Positions 17,755 through 27,847 are shown, counted from the first letter of the stretch. The stretch is 64,000 nt of DNA from Sphingomonas sp. C3-2 (GCF_033025475.1 NZ_CP130322.1:682001-746000); one strand, 5' to 3'. The notes: generated from the sequence alone by a model not told the origin. Translations and numbers: made by a program.

Positions 17755-17909
17755 GGCACCTCTCCTGCTCCGGGGGCGCCCAGGCTACGCCCTTTTCGTA
17801 AGCGCGTTAATCGGGCACCACGGCACGCGAAGCCGCGCTCGGCTCGGCCTGCGTGTACGCCTGTGTGTTTGCGCTAGGCAAAGCGGGCAGCCCAAGCTAG
17901 TCGGCGGGC

Positions 17910-19046
17910 ATGACCGCCAGCATCGATCCCGTCGCCCTCGCCGCGCAGCTCATTGCCTGCCACAGCGTCACCCCCGCCACGGGAAGCTCGTTCGACATAT
18001 TGGAAGCCGCGCTGCACCAGGCCGGTTTCTCCACCCACCGCTTCATCGCGGGTGAGGCGCCCGACGGGCCGGTCGAAAATCTCTTCGCCATCCGCGGCAC
18101 CGGCGCGCCGCATTTCGCCTATGCCGGGCATCTCGATGTCGTGCCGCCGGGCGAAGGCTGGAGCAGCGATCCCTTCACCCCCGAAATCCGCGGCGACATG
18201 CTCTATGGGCGCGGCGCGGTCGACATGAAGGGCTCGATCGCCGCATTCGTCGCCGCCGCCGCGCGCAAGCCGCAGCATGACGGCACGGTGAGCCTGATCA
18301 TCACCGGCGATGAGGAAGGCTCCGCCGTCTACGGCACCGTCGCGCTCATGGACTGGATGGCCGAAAACGGCCACCGCCCCGATATGTGCCTCGTCGGCGA
18401 GCCCACCTCGGTCAACCGGCTTGGCGACATGATGAAGATCGGCCGGCGGGGTTCGGTCAATATGTGGATCGAGGTCGCGGGCACGCAGGGCCATGTCGCC
18501 TATCCGCATCTGGCCGATAATCCCATTCCCGCGCTGGTGCGCATCCTGTCGCGGATCGAGGCGATCACGCTCGATACCGGCAATGACTGGTTCCAGCCCT
18601 CGAATATCGAGATCACCGATATCCATGTCGGCAATCCCGCCACCAACGTCATCCCCGCCAGCGCCAAGGCGCGGATCAGCATCCGCTTCAACGACGAGCA
18701 TAACGGCGCGGCGCTGATCGCGCGGATCGAGGCGATCTGCACCGAGGAATCGGCGCGGGCCGCGCTGGTCGGCAAGATTTCGGGCGAGGCGTTCCTGACC
18801 GCGCCGGGTCCTCTCTCAAGCCTCGTCTCCGACGCGATCGTCGCCGTCACCGGCGTCACCCCCGAACTGTCGACCACGGGCGGCACCTCGGATGCGCGCT
18901 TCCTGTCGCGGCTGTGCCCGGTCGTCGAATTCGGCCTGCCCAACGCGACGATGCACAAGCTCGACGAAGCCGCCTCGGTCGAGGATATTCGCGCCCTTGC
19001 CGATATCTTCGAAAAGGTGATCGACGCGGCCCTCACCCCCGCCTGA
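17910..19046 (+). CDS. dapE: Succinyl-diaminopimelate desuccinylase
   Basis: A 378-residue zinc peptidase-fold enzyme of lysine/diaminopimelate synthesis; it removes succinate from N-succinyl-LL-diaminopimelate in the cytosol. Metal and catalytic residues are visible in AGHLDVVPPG (H, D), YGRGAVDMKG (D), TGDEEG (catalytic E and ligand E), and the C-terminal LPNATMHKLDE (H). GGTSDARF near the end is the family substrate loop. Length matches DapE. It is a single gene here; other dap genes are not in the window. Confidence 0.94.
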   Translation: MTASIDPVALAAQLIACHSVTPATGSSFDILEAALHQAGFSTHRFIAGEAPDGPVENLFAIRGTGAPHFAYAGHLDVVPPGEGWSSDPFTPEIRGDMLYGRGAVDMKGSIAAFVAAAARKPQHDGTVSLIITGDEEGSAVYGTVALMDWMAENGHRPDMCLVGEPTSVNRLGDMMKIGRRGSVNMWIEVAGTQGHVAYPHLADNPIPALVRILSRIEAITLDTGNDWFQPSNIEITDIHVGNPATNVIPASAKARISIRFNDEHNGAALIARIEAICTEESARAALVGKISGEAFLTAPGPLSSLVSDAIVAVTGVTPELSTTGGTSDARFLSRLCPVVEFGLPNATMHKLDEAASVEDIRALADIFEKVIDAALTPA

Positions 19047-19173
19047 TCGGCGCTCGGGGGGAACGGCCGGAACCCGGATACGGCAATGACCGACCATCGA
19101 CGGCTCTCACCAAAACCTGACTGTCCGGGCTCGCCGACATTGCGGACTTTCAGCATCACGATAAGGTGAGCGG

Positions 19174-19374
19174 ATGCAGCGCCGCATCACCAATCTCACG
19201 CTCAAAATCGGCTTGCCCGTGCTGACCGGACAGTTTTTATTTGACTGGTTGAGCAGCGACTTATGGTCGGCAACGGATCATCTTCCCGAGCGAGCCATCC
19301 TTATTTTTGCTGTGTTGCTATTATGGGCAGTGTTCCGGGAACGCCGCGACCGCAAGAACCAGACCTTTTGCTAA
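19174..19374 (+). CDS. Small putative membrane protein
   Basis: A 66-residue open frame preceded by AAGGTGAGCGG, a credible ribosome site. It contains two hydrophobic stretches (ILIFAVLLLWAVF near residues 42-54, and a weaker one at 10-25) and a basic end. I do not recognise a family. It is less GC-rich than its neighbours and is flanked by copies of ACCTGACTnTCCGG (19115-19128 and 19374-19387), so it could be a recent insertion. It might also be a chance open frame. Confidence 0.45.
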   Translation: MQRRITNLTLKIGLPVLTGQFLFDWLSSDLWSATDHLPERAILIFAVLLLWAVFRERRDRKNQTFC

Positions 19375-19455
19375 CCTGACTTTCCGGACGTCCCGCCCCT
19401 TCATGCTTTCGCCTAAAACCGGACGGTCACAAGTTCCGAAACCCCTCCACGCCGC

Positions 19456-20016
19456 CTAGCTCCGATCCCGCCGGAAGATGATATACAGCGCGCCCGAGCC
19501 GCCGTGGCGCGGGTGCGCGCCGCGTACCGCCGCGATCTGCGCGGCGAAGCGCGATGCCCCCAGCCAGTCGCCCACCGCCGCGCGGATCGCGCCGCGCCGG
19601 TTGCCGCCATCGCCCCGCTCGCGCGGCGGCTTGCCGGTGATCAGCAGCACGACGCGCGCACCGCTGCGCACCGCGCGGTCAAGGCTGGCGTCGAGCAGGC
19701 GGTAAGCGGAATCGAGCGTATGGCCGTGCAGGTCGACCGCGAAATCGGGCATCACATTGCCGCGCGTCAGCCTTTTGTCCCATCCGCCATCGAGCGTCTC
19801 GCCGATCGACGGGCGCGGTGCCGGGGGCGCCATTTGCGGTTGCGGTGCCGGCGGCACGCGCCCTTTCACCCGGCGCAGCGGCTGGCCCGCCGCTGGCTCG
19901 GGCGCGGGCGGGCGCGCATCCTCGATCGCGGGTGGGCGATGAACGAGCGGGGTTACCGATGCGATCACGCGCTCCCAGAGCGCGCGTTCCTCAGCGTTTA
20001 GCTGCCGGGCCGCCAT
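19456..20016 (-). CDS. Smr domain protein (MutS2-type Smr)
   Basis: A 186-residue protein with a Pro-rich, unstructured N-terminal half and a C-terminal Smr domain containing DLHGHT near residue 93 and the ending GGSGALYIIFRR. Smr domains are nicking or RNA-cleaving modules in MutS2 and stand-alone proteins. The ATG at 20016 follows GGGGG with an 8-base spacer; a GTG 6 bases earlier has poorer spacing. The start lies 26 bases inside the 3' end of mltA, so the two are coupled. Confidence 0.85.
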   Translation of the reverse strand: MAARQLNAEERALWERVIASVTPLVHRPPAIEDARPPAPEPAAGQPLRRVKGRVPPAPQPQMAPPAPRPSIGETLDGGWDKRLTRGNVMPDFAVDLHGHTLDSAYRLLDASLDRAVRSGARVVLLITGKPPRERGDGGNRRGAIRAAVGDWLGASRFAAQIAAVRGAHPRHGGSGALYIIFRRDRS

Positions 20017-21220
20017 CGGCACTGCCCCCGGCCTGTGGCCCCTGTTTCAACCGCGCCAGCACGCCGCGCGGCAACAGCACCAGCGCCTTGCCCTTGGCGG
20101 TCATGCTGCCCGCAATTTGGCTGGCCTCGGCGCCGGCACCCCAGAATGTATCGAAGCGATTGGCGCCCTTGATCGCGCCGCCGGTATCCTGCGCCACCCA
20201 CAGCCCGTTCGCCTCGGCCCGGTCCATGGTCAGGAACACCGGCGCGCCCAGCGGCACAAAGGCGGGGTCCGCCGCCACGCTCGCCCGCGGGGTCACCGCC
20301 ACGCCCAGCGCGCCCAGCGGGCCCGCCCCGGTCAGTTCGCGGAAAAAGACATAGCTCTTGTTCTCGCGCATCAGCGCGACGCCCTTTTCAGGGTTGGCGC
20401 GCAGCCAGGCGACGATCTCGGCCATCCCCGCCTTGCCCGCTTCCAGCTCGCCGCGTTCGCGAAGGAGCTTGCCGATCGCGGTGTAATCACGGCCATTTTG
20501 CGCATCATAACCGATCCGCATCACGCCGCCGCCGGGCAGCTTCAGCCGCCCCGATCCCTGGATCTGCAAGAAGAAGAAGTCGATTGCATCGGCCGCCCAG
20601 CCAATCTCCAGCCCCTGCCCCGAAAGCGCGCCCGTCTCGATCGCGGTGCGATCATGATAGGGCACCAGCGCGCCCTGCTCCACACGGCCGCGCACGCGGC
20701 GCCCCTTCAGCTTGTCGCTGAACGTGCCAAGATCAACCTCAACCAGATCCTGCGGCCGCTTGTAGACGGGCACGGCATAGTCCGCCGACGGCGTCCGCGC
20801 ACCGGCAATCTCGGGCTCGTAATAGCCCGTGGCAAAGCCCGCACCGTCGCCAATCACGGCGCTCTCGAAATGGTCGCGGAAAAACGCGGTCGCACCGTTT
20901 GCGGGCATGCTGGCCGCGGCTGCGCATGCGGGTTGCCAGTCGGCCCCGGTGGTCAGGCCCGATCGGTCGGTGCGCTTCAACAGCACGGGGCAGCTCAGGC
21001 GAAACGCCTCCAGCGCGCGCGCCGCGCCCGGTTCGGAAATCGCCAGCCCCCCGATATCGGGGCCAGCAACAAAGCCCGCGGCCAGCGCATTGGCGGGCGC
21101 TACGGGCTTGTCCTGCGGCTTTTCAGCAGTCGGGGTTTGGGGCCGGGTTGTTGCCACCTGCGCTGCGCAGGCCGAAAGAACCAGCGCCCCCAGCGCCGGC
21201 CACGCCATGCGCAGCATCAT
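19991..21220 (-). CDS. mltA: Membrane-bound lytic murein transglycosylase A
   Basis: A 409-residue lipoprotein. The N-terminus MMLRMAWPALGALVLSAC gives a lipobox with C18 as the acylated residue. The MltA domain follows (TGYYEPEIAG near residue 130), ending with the 3D-type region FVPLGAPVFLTMDRAE, WVAQDTGGAIKG and DTFWGAG, whose aspartates act in glycosidic cleavage. It trims peptidoglycan in the periplasm at the outer membrane. The start is ATG 21220, 2 bases after the Tim44-like stop; longer in-frame extension into the upstream gene is rejected. Confidence 0.92.
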   Translation of the reverse strand: MMLRMAWPALGALVLSACAAQVATTRPQTPTAEKPQDKPVAPANALAAGFVAGPDIGGLAISEPGAARALEAFRLSCPVLLKRTDRSGLTTGADWQPACAAAASMPANGATAFFRDHFESAVIGDGAGFATGYYEPEIAGARTPSADYAVPVYKRPQDLVEVDLGTFSDKLKGRRVRGRVEQGALVPYHDRTAIETGALSGQGLEIGWAADAIDFFFLQIQGSGRLKLPGGGVMRIGYDAQNGRDYTAIGKLLRERGELEAGKAGMAEIVAWLRANPEKGVALMRENKSYVFFRELTGAGPLGALGVAVTPRASVAADPAFVPLGAPVFLTMDRAEANGLWVAQDTGGAIKGANRFDTFWGAGAEASQIAGSMTAKGKALVLLPRGVLARLKQGPQAGGSADGGPAAKR

Positions 21221-21222
21221 GT

Positions 21223-21876
21223 TCAGGCAGCCTCGTCGGTTTCTACCAGCAGCCAGTTGGGATCGTCGGAACGGACATGGCGGCTGAACGTCCAGACATC
21301 GTGCGTCGGCACGGCATCGGTCAGCGAGCCGGCAATCACATTGCCCTCGGTGTCGCGGGTAACCGCGGCGATATCCGCGTCGAAACGCACGGTCACGCGC
21401 GCCATCTGGCCGTCGAGCTGCGCTTCGGAAATCACCGCGCGCTCGATGCTGACCAGACGGTTGTCGAGCACTTCGCCCGCGTCGCGGCGATCGGCGATCG
21501 CTTCGGAAAAGGCGGTGCGCACTTCGTCGCCCGCCAGCTCGGCCAGCTGCGCCTCGTCGCCCTGCCAATAGGCTTCAAGCACCATGCGGTACGCGGCCTT
21601 CGCGCCTTCGACGAAGCGTGCGGGCTCAAAGCTCGCATCGGCCGCCGCAATCGCCTTTACCCCGCGCTCGGCGGTCGGGCCCACAATGGGGTCGGCTTCC
21701 AGCTTTGCTTCGGGGGCGATGTCGGCCATCTGGCCACCAATCGGTGCGGCACCCACGCGTTCCTCGGCGGTGCGCGGCATGGGCTGCTGCTCATGACCTG
21801 TGCGCTTGCCGAGCACTGCATAGAGCCGCAGGGCAAGAAACACCGTAATCAGCGCAAGGACAACAACCGTAACCAC
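21223..21876 (-). CDS. Tim44/TimA-like domain protein
   Basis: A 217-residue protein with an N-terminal membrane helix (TVVVLALITVFLALRLYAVLG) and a C-terminal Tim44-like domain ending DDPNWLLVETDEAA. In alphaproteobacteria such proteins (TimA) sit in the inner membrane and resemble the matrix part of the mitochondrial Tim44 import motor. The start is taken as GTG 21876 with GGAGG 4 bases upstream, because the membrane helix then starts at residue 2. It forms an operon with mltA and smr, and diverges from secB. Confidence 0.85.
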   Translation of the reverse strand: MVTVVVLALITVFLALRLYAVLGKRTGHEQQPMPRTAEERVGAAPIGGQMADIAPEAKLEADPIVGPTAERGVKAIAAADASFEPARFVEGAKAAYRMVLEAYWQGDEAQLAELAGDEVRTAFSEAIADRRDAGEVLDNRLVSIERAVISEAQLDGQMARVTVRFDADIAAVTRDTEGNVIAGSLTDAVPTHDVWTFSRHVRSDDPNWLLVETDEAA

Positions 21877-22079
21877 GAGACCTCCGTCAGAGCAGCAGAA
21901 CCCAACATAGGCGCTCCGCCCCCTAGTTTCAAATGGCGCCATAGCTGCGCTTCCATATAAAAGCGAGCGAAACCGCGCAGCCGCGCATTGCTCTCGATCT
22001 TTCCGGCTGCTACTCGCCCCGCACGCTGCGCGTATTGCGCGGCATCGGATCACCCCAATAACGACCAAGGCAGGAAAAG

Positions 22080-22586
22080 ATGTCCGAAGAAGAAGGCGTA
22101 GCTGGCGCACCGCTCGCAAATGGCGAGGATTCGCTTCCCCAGGTTGGTATCATTTCGCAATATGTTAAGGATCTGTCGTTCGAAAATCCGAACGCGCCGG
22201 CCGTGTACCAGTGGCAGGGCCAGCCCCAGATCGACGTCCAGTTCAACATCGGTTCGAACAAGGTCGGCGACGATGTCTATGAAGTCGTCCTGAAGATCGA
22301 CGTGCGCGCCACCTCGGCCGACAAGGTCGCCTTCCAGGTCGAGCTCGCTTATGGTGGTCTTTTCGGCCTGCGCAACGTGCCCGAAGACCAGCTTCAGCCC
22401 TTCATGCTCGCCGAAGCGCCGCGCATCATCTTCCCCTTCGCCCGCCGCGTCCTTGCCGATGCCGTGCGCGATGGCGGCTTCCCGCCGCTGATGCTCGAAC
22501 CCATCGATTTCGCCGCGCTTTATGTCGGCCAGCTGCAGCAGCAGGAACAGGCGCTGCAGAACGCGGACGTGGCCGGCCAGGCCTGA
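22080..22586 (+). CDS. secB: Protein-export chaperone SecB
   Basis: A 168-residue chaperone that holds preproteins unfolded and delivers them to SecA. The family features are IISQYVKDLSFENPNAP at the start, YEVVLKIDVRA in the centre and PFARRVLADAVRDGGFPP near the end. Length is normal for alphaproteobacterial SecB. The start ATG follows GGCAGG. It diverges from the Tim44-like gene, a common alphaproteobacterial arrangement. murJ follows after 35 bases. Confidence 0.95.
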   Translation: MSEEEGVAGAPLANGEDSLPQVGIISQYVKDLSFENPNAPAVYQWQGQPQIDVQFNIGSNKVGDDVYEVVLKIDVRATSADKVAFQVELAYGGLFGLRNVPEDQLQPFMLAEAPRIIFPFARRVLADAVRDGGFPPLMLEPIDFAALYVGQLQQQEQALQNADVAGQA

Positions 22587-22621
22587 TCCCGGATCGAAAC
22601 TGAGGCAAAGAGGCCGAACGC

Positions 22622-24178
22622 GTGAACCTCATCAAGTCCATGGGCACGATCGGCGGCCTGACGATGGTCAGCCGCGTTTTCGGCTTTGCGCGCGAAATGC
22701 TGATGTCGCGCATCATGGGGGCTTCGGGGGCGGCAGACGCCTTCCTCGTCGCGTTCCGCCTCCCCAACACCTTTCGCCGTCTGTTCGGCGAAGGCGCCTT
22801 TTCCGCCGGGTTCGTGCCGCTGTTCAGCCAGCGTTTTCACGGCCCCGGCGGAATGGCCGAAGCCAAGCGCTTCTCCGAAGAGGTTCTCGCCTTCTTCATC
22901 CCGACGCTGCTGCTCTTCACGCTGCTGTTCGAAGTGGCGATGCCGCTGTTCGTCTGGGCCATCGCGTCCGGCTATGCCGATGAGCCCGAAAAATTCGCGC
23001 TCACCGTGTTCCTCAGCCGGATCACCTTTCCCTATCTCCTGCTGATCAGCCTGGTGTCCTTCTTCTCGGGCATCATGAATTCGTTGACCAAGTTCGCCGC
23101 GGCCGCCTTTGCGCCTGCGCTGCTGAACGTCGCGATGCTGATCGCGCTCCTCATCGTCCCCACGGGCGGCGTGGCCAGCGCCACCGCGCTCGCCGTCGGC
23201 GTCACCGCGGGCGGCGTGCTCCAGCTGGTCTTGCTCTGGCACACCGCGCGGCGCGAGGGGGTTTCGCTGAAACTGCGCCGTCCGCGCATGACGCCGGGGG
23301 TGAAACAGTTCTTCATCGTCGTCATCCCGGCGACGCTGGGTGCGGGCGTCTATCAGATCAGCCAGCTGATCGACACCTTCTTCGCCACGCGCCTGCCCGA
23401 AGGCTCGATGTCGTATCTCAACTATTCGGATCGCCTCAACCAGCTGCCGCTCTCGGTGATCGGCACCGCGCTCGGCACCGCGATCCTGCCGCATATCAGC
23501 CGCTTCATCGCCAAGGGCGAACCCGAAGAGGCCGCGCGCGTCCAGGCGCAGGCGGTCGATCTCTCGATGCTGCTGTGCCTCCCCGCCGCGCTCGCGCTGG
23601 CGGTGGTCGCCGGCCCGCTCGTCTCGGCGATGTTCCAGGGCGGCCGCTTCACCGCAGAGGATGCGCTGATCACCGGCCATGTCCTCGCGATCGTCGCCTC
23701 GGGCCTGCCCGCCTATGTGCTGGTCAAGGTCATCACCCCGGGCTTTTATGCGCGGGAGGACACCAAGACGCCGGTCAAGACCGCCGGGATCGTGCTCCTC
23801 GCCAATATCGTGCTCAATTTCGCGCTGATCCCGCTCTTCGGCATTTACGGCCTCGCCGCCGTGATCAGCTTCTGCTCGTGGCTCAACGCCGCGATGCTCT
23901 ATGTCATCCTCAACCGCCGCGGTCATTTCCGCATCGAAGCGTGGCTCTGGGGCCGTATCGCGCGCCAGTTCGTCGCAGCGCTCGCCATGGCCGGCGCGCT
24001 CTTCGTCGTGCGTGAGATGCTCGCCGGCTGGTTCGACGGTTCGGTCGTCGAACGTCTCGCCGGCGTGGTCGCGCTGGTCGGCGTCGGCGGCGCGGTTTAT
24101 TTCATCGTTGCGTTCCTTGTCGGTGGCATGGATCGCAACGCCATTCTCGTCCTCATGCGAAAGAAAAAGGCAGTCTGA
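22622..24178 (+). CDS. murJ: Lipid II flippase MurJ
   Basis: A 518-residue membrane protein of the MVF/MOP family that flips lipid II to the periplasm for peptidoglycan synthesis. Fourteen membrane segments can be counted roughly, with family sequence [33 protein letters not shown] and [10 protein letters not shown] at the N-terminus. The start is GTG 22622 with AGAGG 8 bases upstream. Its TGA overlaps the trpS ATG by one base (TGATG), so the two are cotranscribed. Confidence 0.95.
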   Translation: MNLIKSMGTIGGLTMVSRVFGFAREMLMSRIMGASGAADAFLVAFRLPNTFRRLFGEGAFSAGFVPLFSQRFHGPGGMAEAKRFSEEVLAFFIPTLLLFTLLFEVAMPLFVWAIASGYADEPEKFALTVFLSRITFPYLLLISLVSFFSGIMNSLTKFAAAAFAPALLNVAMLIALLIVPTGGVASATALAVGVTAGGVLQLVLLWHTARREGVSLKLRRPRMTPGVKQFFIVVIPATLGAGVYQISQLIDTFFATRLPEGSMSYLNYSDRLNQLPLSVIGTALGTAILPHISRFIAKGEPEEAARVQAQAVDLSMLLCLPAALALAVVAGPLVSAMFQGGRFTAEDALITGHVLAIVASGLPAYVLVKVITPGFYAREDTKTPVKTAGIVLLANIVLNFALIPLFGIYGLAAVISFCSWLNAAMLYVILNRRGHFRIEAWLWGRIARQFVAALAMAGALFVVREMLAGWFDGSVVERLAGVVALVGVGGAVYFIVAFLVGGMDRNAILVLMRKKKAV

Positions 24179-25188
24179 TGCGCGTCCTCTCCGGAATCCA
24201 GACCACGGGTAATCTCCACCTCGGCAATTATCTGGGCGCGATCAAGAATTGGGTGAAGATGCAGGATGAGGCCGAATGCCTCTATTTCCTTGCCGATCTT
24301 CACGCGATCACCGTCCATAACGACCCCGCCGAGCTGCGCCGCAACACGCGCGAAATGGCCGCCGCGCTGATCGCCGCGGGCATCGATCCCGAACGCTCGA
24401 CCCTGTTCAATCAGGCGCAGGTTCCTGCGCATGCCGAGCTTGCCTGGTTGCTCAACGGCACCGCGCGGATCGGCTGGATGAACCGCATGACGCAGTTCAA
24501 GGAAAAATCGGGCAAGAACCGCGAAGCCGCCAGCGTCGGCCTTTACGTCTATCCCGTGCTGATGGCAGCCGACATCCTGCTCTATCAGGCCACCCACGTC
24601 CCCGTGGGCGACGATCAGCGCCAGCATCTCGAACTGACGCGTGACATCGCGGTCAAGTTCAACGCCGATTTCGGGCGCGAGGTGTTCACCATGCCCCAGC
24701 CCTATTTCGGCGCCACCGCCACGCGCGTCATGTCGCTGCGCGATGGCAGCGCCAAGATGTCCAAGTCCGATCCGTCGGACATGAGCCGGATCAACCTCTC
24801 CGACGACAGCGATTCCGTCGCGCAGAAGGTCCGCAAAGCCAAGACCGATCCCGAGCCCCTGCCCGATACCGTCGAGGCGCTCGAGGCGCGGCCCGAGGCC
24901 CGCAACCTCGTCAACATCTATGCCAGCCTCTCCGATCAGACGCTCGAACAGGTGCTCGGCCAATATGCGGGCCAGGGCTTCGGCCAGTTCAAGCCTGCGC
25001 TCGCCGATCTGCTCGTCGAAACGCTGCGCCCGATCACGGCCCGCTTCAACGAGCTGCGCGGCGAAGGCGCCGAACTCGATGCGATCCTGCAGCGCGGCGC
25101 CGAAAAGGCACGCGCCCTTGCACAACCGACACTCGACGCGGCATATCAGGCACTTGGCCTGGTCCACGCGACCAGCCGTGCAACCTGA
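24178..25188 (+). CDS. trpS: Tryptophanyl-tRNA synthetase
   Basis: A 336-residue class I aminoacyl-tRNA synthetase that charges tRNA-Trp. The HIGH-type motif is GNLHLGNY (residues 12-19), and KMSKS appears as [11 protein letters not shown] near residue 200. [14 protein letters not shown] is the dimer and tryptophan-binding region. The length is typical of the bacterial enzyme. It is translationally coupled to murJ through a one-base overlap. Confidence 0.96.
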   Translation: MRVLSGIQTTGNLHLGNYLGAIKNWVKMQDEAECLYFLADLHAITVHNDPAELRRNTREMAAALIAAGIDPERSTLFNQAQVPAHAELAWLLNGTARIGWMNRMTQFKEKSGKNREAASVGLYVYPVLMAADILLYQATHVPVGDDQRQHLELTRDIAVKFNADFGREVFTMPQPYFGATATRVMSLRDGSAKMSKSDPSDMSRINLSDDSDSVAQKVRKAKTDPEPLPDTVEALEARPEARNLVNIYASLSDQTLEQVLGQYAGQGFGQFKPALADLLVETLRPITARFNELRGEGAELDAILQRGAEKARALAQPTLDAAYQALGLVHATSRAT

Positions 25189-25271
25189 TCGACAGGCCGT
25201 GCGTTCAACGCCTATTCAGCCATAATCGGCTAAGGAATGGACGTATCGGTCTGAAAGGCAAGGATTTGGAT

Positions 25272-25925
25272 ATGACCACCCGTCGCAATTTCCTCGCGCT
25301 GGCGGCTCCCGCAGCGCTTCTCATATTGGGCGGGTGCGCCACGGGCTTCAAGGCCGATGTCGCGCGCTTTCAGGCAATGCCTGCCCCCGCCGGGCAAAGC
25401 TTCACCGTAAAGCCTGAGGATCCGAAGCTCGACGGCAGCCTCGAATTTGCGCGCTACGCCTCGCTCGTCAGCGACAACCTCGTCGAACAGGGCTATCAGC
25501 CCGCCCCCGCGCCCGACAGCGCCACGCTCGTCGTGAAGCTCGATTACGGCGTCGACAAGGGCCGCGAAAAGATCCGCAGCTCGCCCTCCACCTATGGGCC
25601 GGGCTGGTATGGTGATCCCTTCTATTGGGGCCCGTATCGCCGCTGGGGCCGCCATGGTTATATCCACGGCTTCTACGATCCCTTCATGTTCGGCGGCGGC
25701 TATAACGACGTCCAGAGCTATACCGTCTATACCGGCGGCCTCAGCATGATCATCGAACGCAAGGCCGACGGCCAGCGCGTGTTCGAAGGCAAGGCCGAAG
25801 CGATCTCGAGCAGCAACAAGCTCACCTATCTCGTCCCGAACCTGATCGAGGCGATGTTCACCAACTTCCCCGGCAATTCGGGCGAAACGGTGAAGATCAC
25901 GGTGCCGCCGCCAGCCAAGGACTGA
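25272..25925 (+). CDS. DUF4136 lipoprotein with a Tat-like leader
   Basis: A 217-residue putative outer-membrane-associated lipoprotein. The N-terminus TRRNFLALAAPAALLILGGC shows a twin-arginine-like RRNFL and a lipobox with C22. The body matches DUF4136 (EFARYASLVSDNLVEQGYQP; a Gly/Tyr-rich middle with YWGPYRRWGRHGY), a family with unknown function often found in cell envelopes. The start is ATG 25272 with AAGGA 7 bases before it; an upstream TTG is less likely. A terminator follows. Confidence 0.82.
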   Translation: MTTRRNFLALAAPAALLILGGCATGFKADVARFQAMPAPAGQSFTVKPEDPKLDGSLEFARYASLVSDNLVEQGYQPAPAPDSATLVVKLDYGVDKGREKIRSSPSTYGPGWYGDPFYWGPYRRWGRHGYIHGFYDPFMFGGGYNDVQSYTVYTGGLSMIIERKADGQRVFEGKAEAISSSNKLTYLVPNLIEAMFTNFPGNSGETVKITVPPPAKD

Positions 25926-25951
25926 GCCGGCACAGCCGCTTTTCAGCCAAC

Positions 25952-25984
25952 AAAAAAGCCCCGGTTTCCCGGGGCTTTTTTTTA
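25952..25984. terminator. Bidirectional intrinsic terminator
   Basis: GCCCCGG (25958-25964) and CCGGGGC (25969-25975) form a strong stem around a TTTC-type loop, with AAAAAA before it and TTTTTTTTT after it. It terminates the DUF4136 gene on the plus strand and dnaA on the minus strand. Confidence 0.93.
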
Positions 25985-26021
25985 TCTTTCCTGCGACCGG
26001 AAAGGCCGATGCTCTGGCGTG

Positions 26022-27431
26022 TCAGCCTTCGAGCATCCGGAGCAATGTGCGCACGTCATTGTCGATCTCGGTATCGGCTGCGCGCAGCTTCTCGATCTGG
26101 CGGACGGCGTGAATGACGGTGGTGTGGTCGCGCCCGCCAAACTTGCGGCCGATTTCGGGCAGCGAGCGCGGCGTGAGCCGCTTGGCAAGGTACATGGCAA
26201 TCTGGCGCGGACGCGCAATTGCCCGCGAACGGCGCGCCGACAGCAGGTCGTTGTGGCGCACGTCGAAATGGGTGCAGACGCGGCGCTGGATATCGTCGAT
26301 CGTCACGCGCCGCTGGCTGGCCTGCAACACCTCGGCCAGCACTTCCTGGACGAAGGGCAGCTCGATCGCGCGCGCGTTGAGCATCGAATAGGCGATGACG
26401 CGGTTCAGCGCGCCTTCCAGCTCGCGGATATTGGTGGTGATCTTCTGCGCAAGGAACTGGACGACATCCTCGGGGATCTCGGCGCTCGACGCCGCCACGC
26501 GGCGCTGCAGGATCTCAAGGCGCAGCGCATGGTCGGCGGGCTTGATATCGGCCACCAGGCCCATCGCCAGACGCGACAGGATACGCCCCTCGACGCCGTC
26601 CAGCGCCTGTGGGCTGCGATCCGCACCAATGACGAGGCGACGGCCGCTGGCCATGATCTCGTTCACGGTGTGGAGGAATTCCTCCTGCGTCGATCCCTTG
26701 CCGGCAATGAACTGCACGTCGTCGATCATCAGCAGGTCAGCCGAGCGCAGACGCGTCTTGAAGCCCAGCGTGTCGCGCGCGCGCATGGCGGAGACGAACT
26801 CGACCATGAACTTCTCGGCCGACATATAGACGACATTGGCCTTGGGGTGGCGCGCCTTGAAGGCATGGCCAATCGCATGCATCAGGTGGGTCTTGCCCTG
26901 CCCGGTGCCGCCATGGATGAACAGCGGGTTGAAGGTGACATCGCCTTCCGAAAGCGTCCGCGCGGCCCGGCATGCGAGCGCGTTGGATTCGCCGATGACG
27001 AAATTCTCGAAGGTGAAGCGCGGGTCGAGCGTGCTCGCCTCGGTCGCTGCAACGCTGTCCTCGATCGCGGGCGCAATGTCGGCGTCGGCATCCGACCGCG
27101 CTTCCATCTCGGCCGAATAGACGGCGGGCGAATCCGAATCGGCGGCAACGATCTCGACGGCGCGCACTTCGGGCGCGTGCGTGCGCCACGCAAGCGCCAG
27201 GCGCTCGGCAAAGTGCGATTCGACCCAGCGCGCCATGAACGGCGACGGCAGCACCATTTCCACGGTGCGGTCTTCGGCGCGGTAGCGGCCGAGCATGATC
27301 GGCTTCAGCCAGTGGTCGAAGGTACGGGCGCCGCAATCCCGCCGAAGCCCGGCGCGCACGGCGGACCAGGCGTCAACCAGCGCGTTCGCCACGCCGTCGC
27401 TCTCACCGCCTTGCATTTCGGGTTCCGCCAT
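26022..27431 (-). CDS. dnaA: Chromosomal replication initiator protein DnaA
   Basis: A 469-residue initiator. Domain I is at residues 15-95; a divergent linker follows; domain III has Walker A GGTGQGKT (174-181) and Walker B LLMIDDVQF; and domain IV has the DNA-binding signature GGRDHTTVIHAV. It binds DnaA boxes and loads the replisome. The start at 27431 (MAEPEM) follows AAGG at 10 bases; the longer open frame to 27512 lacks a ribosome site. No DnaA-box cluster is visible upstream, so the origin is probably elsewhere, as is common in alphaproteobacteria. Confidence 0.95.
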   Translation of the reverse strand: MAEPEMQGGESDGVANALVDAWSAVRAGLRRDCGARTFDHWLKPIMLGRYRAEDRTVEMVLPSPFMARWVESHFAERLALAWRTHAPEVRAVEIVAADSDSPAVYSAEMEARSDADADIAPAIEDSVAATEASTLDPRFTFENFVIGESNALACRAARTLSEGDVTFNPLFIHGGTGQGKTHLMHAIGHAFKARHPKANVVYMSAEKFMVEFVSAMRARDTLGFKTRLRSADLLMIDDVQFIAGKGSTQEEFLHTVNEIMASGRRLVIGADRSPQALDGVEGRILSRLAMGLVADIKPADHALRLEILQRRVAASSAEIPEDVVQFLAQKITTNIRELEGALNRVIAYSMLNARAIELPFVQEVLAEVLQASQRRVTIDDIQRRVCTHFDVRHNDLLSARRSRAIARPRQIAMYLAKRLTPRSLPEIGRKFGGRDHTTVIHAVRQIEKLRAADTEIDNDVRTLLRMLEG

Positions 27432-27784
27432 CAGGTACACGCCTTGTTCCTTGCCCCCAGAGTGCGCTTTTGCGCGTTTCCAACACACAACACGGCCCTG
27501 CAGCCGAAACACTGGATTTCAGCTGAAAAACTCTTTGATTACCGCTGCCCCCCGCGAACGATTCGGCTCATCGGGGACCTGTTTTCTAGGAAGGGAACCG
27601 GCTCCCGATCAAGGGCGGGACTGACAAATAAATGAAATAAACCGGCTTGACTCCGGAAACGCTGGACTTGCCGCCAAATCCAGGAAAACCGCCATTTTTC
27701 AGCATGTTCCGAATCATTCTGCACATTGATGTAAATTGCGAATCGCGGGATTTCCTAGACCGCCGATCGTCATCGTTCGGACAC
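27432..27784. promoter_or_regulatory. dnaA upstream region
   Basis: About 350 bases without a gene, between the dnaA start and the rpsT terminator. It is less GC-rich than the coding DNA and should hold the dnaA promoter. I found no copy of the DnaA-box consensus TTATNCACA on either strand and no long repeat, so there is no sign of an origin here. Confidence 0.55.
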
Positions 27785-27823
27785 GAAAAAATACCCGCCG
27801 TTCCGCTTGGAACGACGGGTATT
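27785..27823 (-). terminator. Intrinsic terminator of rpsT
   Basis: AATACCCGCCGTTCC (27790-27804) and GGAACGACGGGTATT (27809-27823) form a 15-base stem with one mismatch around GCTT. On the minus strand it is followed by a T run (AAAAAA on the plus strand at 27786-27791), as expected for a terminator 24 bases after the rpsT stop. Confidence 0.92.
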
Positions 27824-27847
27824 CATTTTGTTCTCGAAACGGTCGAA

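Noticed and set aside
27432-27784. Possible replication origin beside dnaA
   Set aside because: No DnaA-box consensus, no AT-rich repeats and no second replication gene are present, and the origin of alphaproteobacteria often lies elsewhere.
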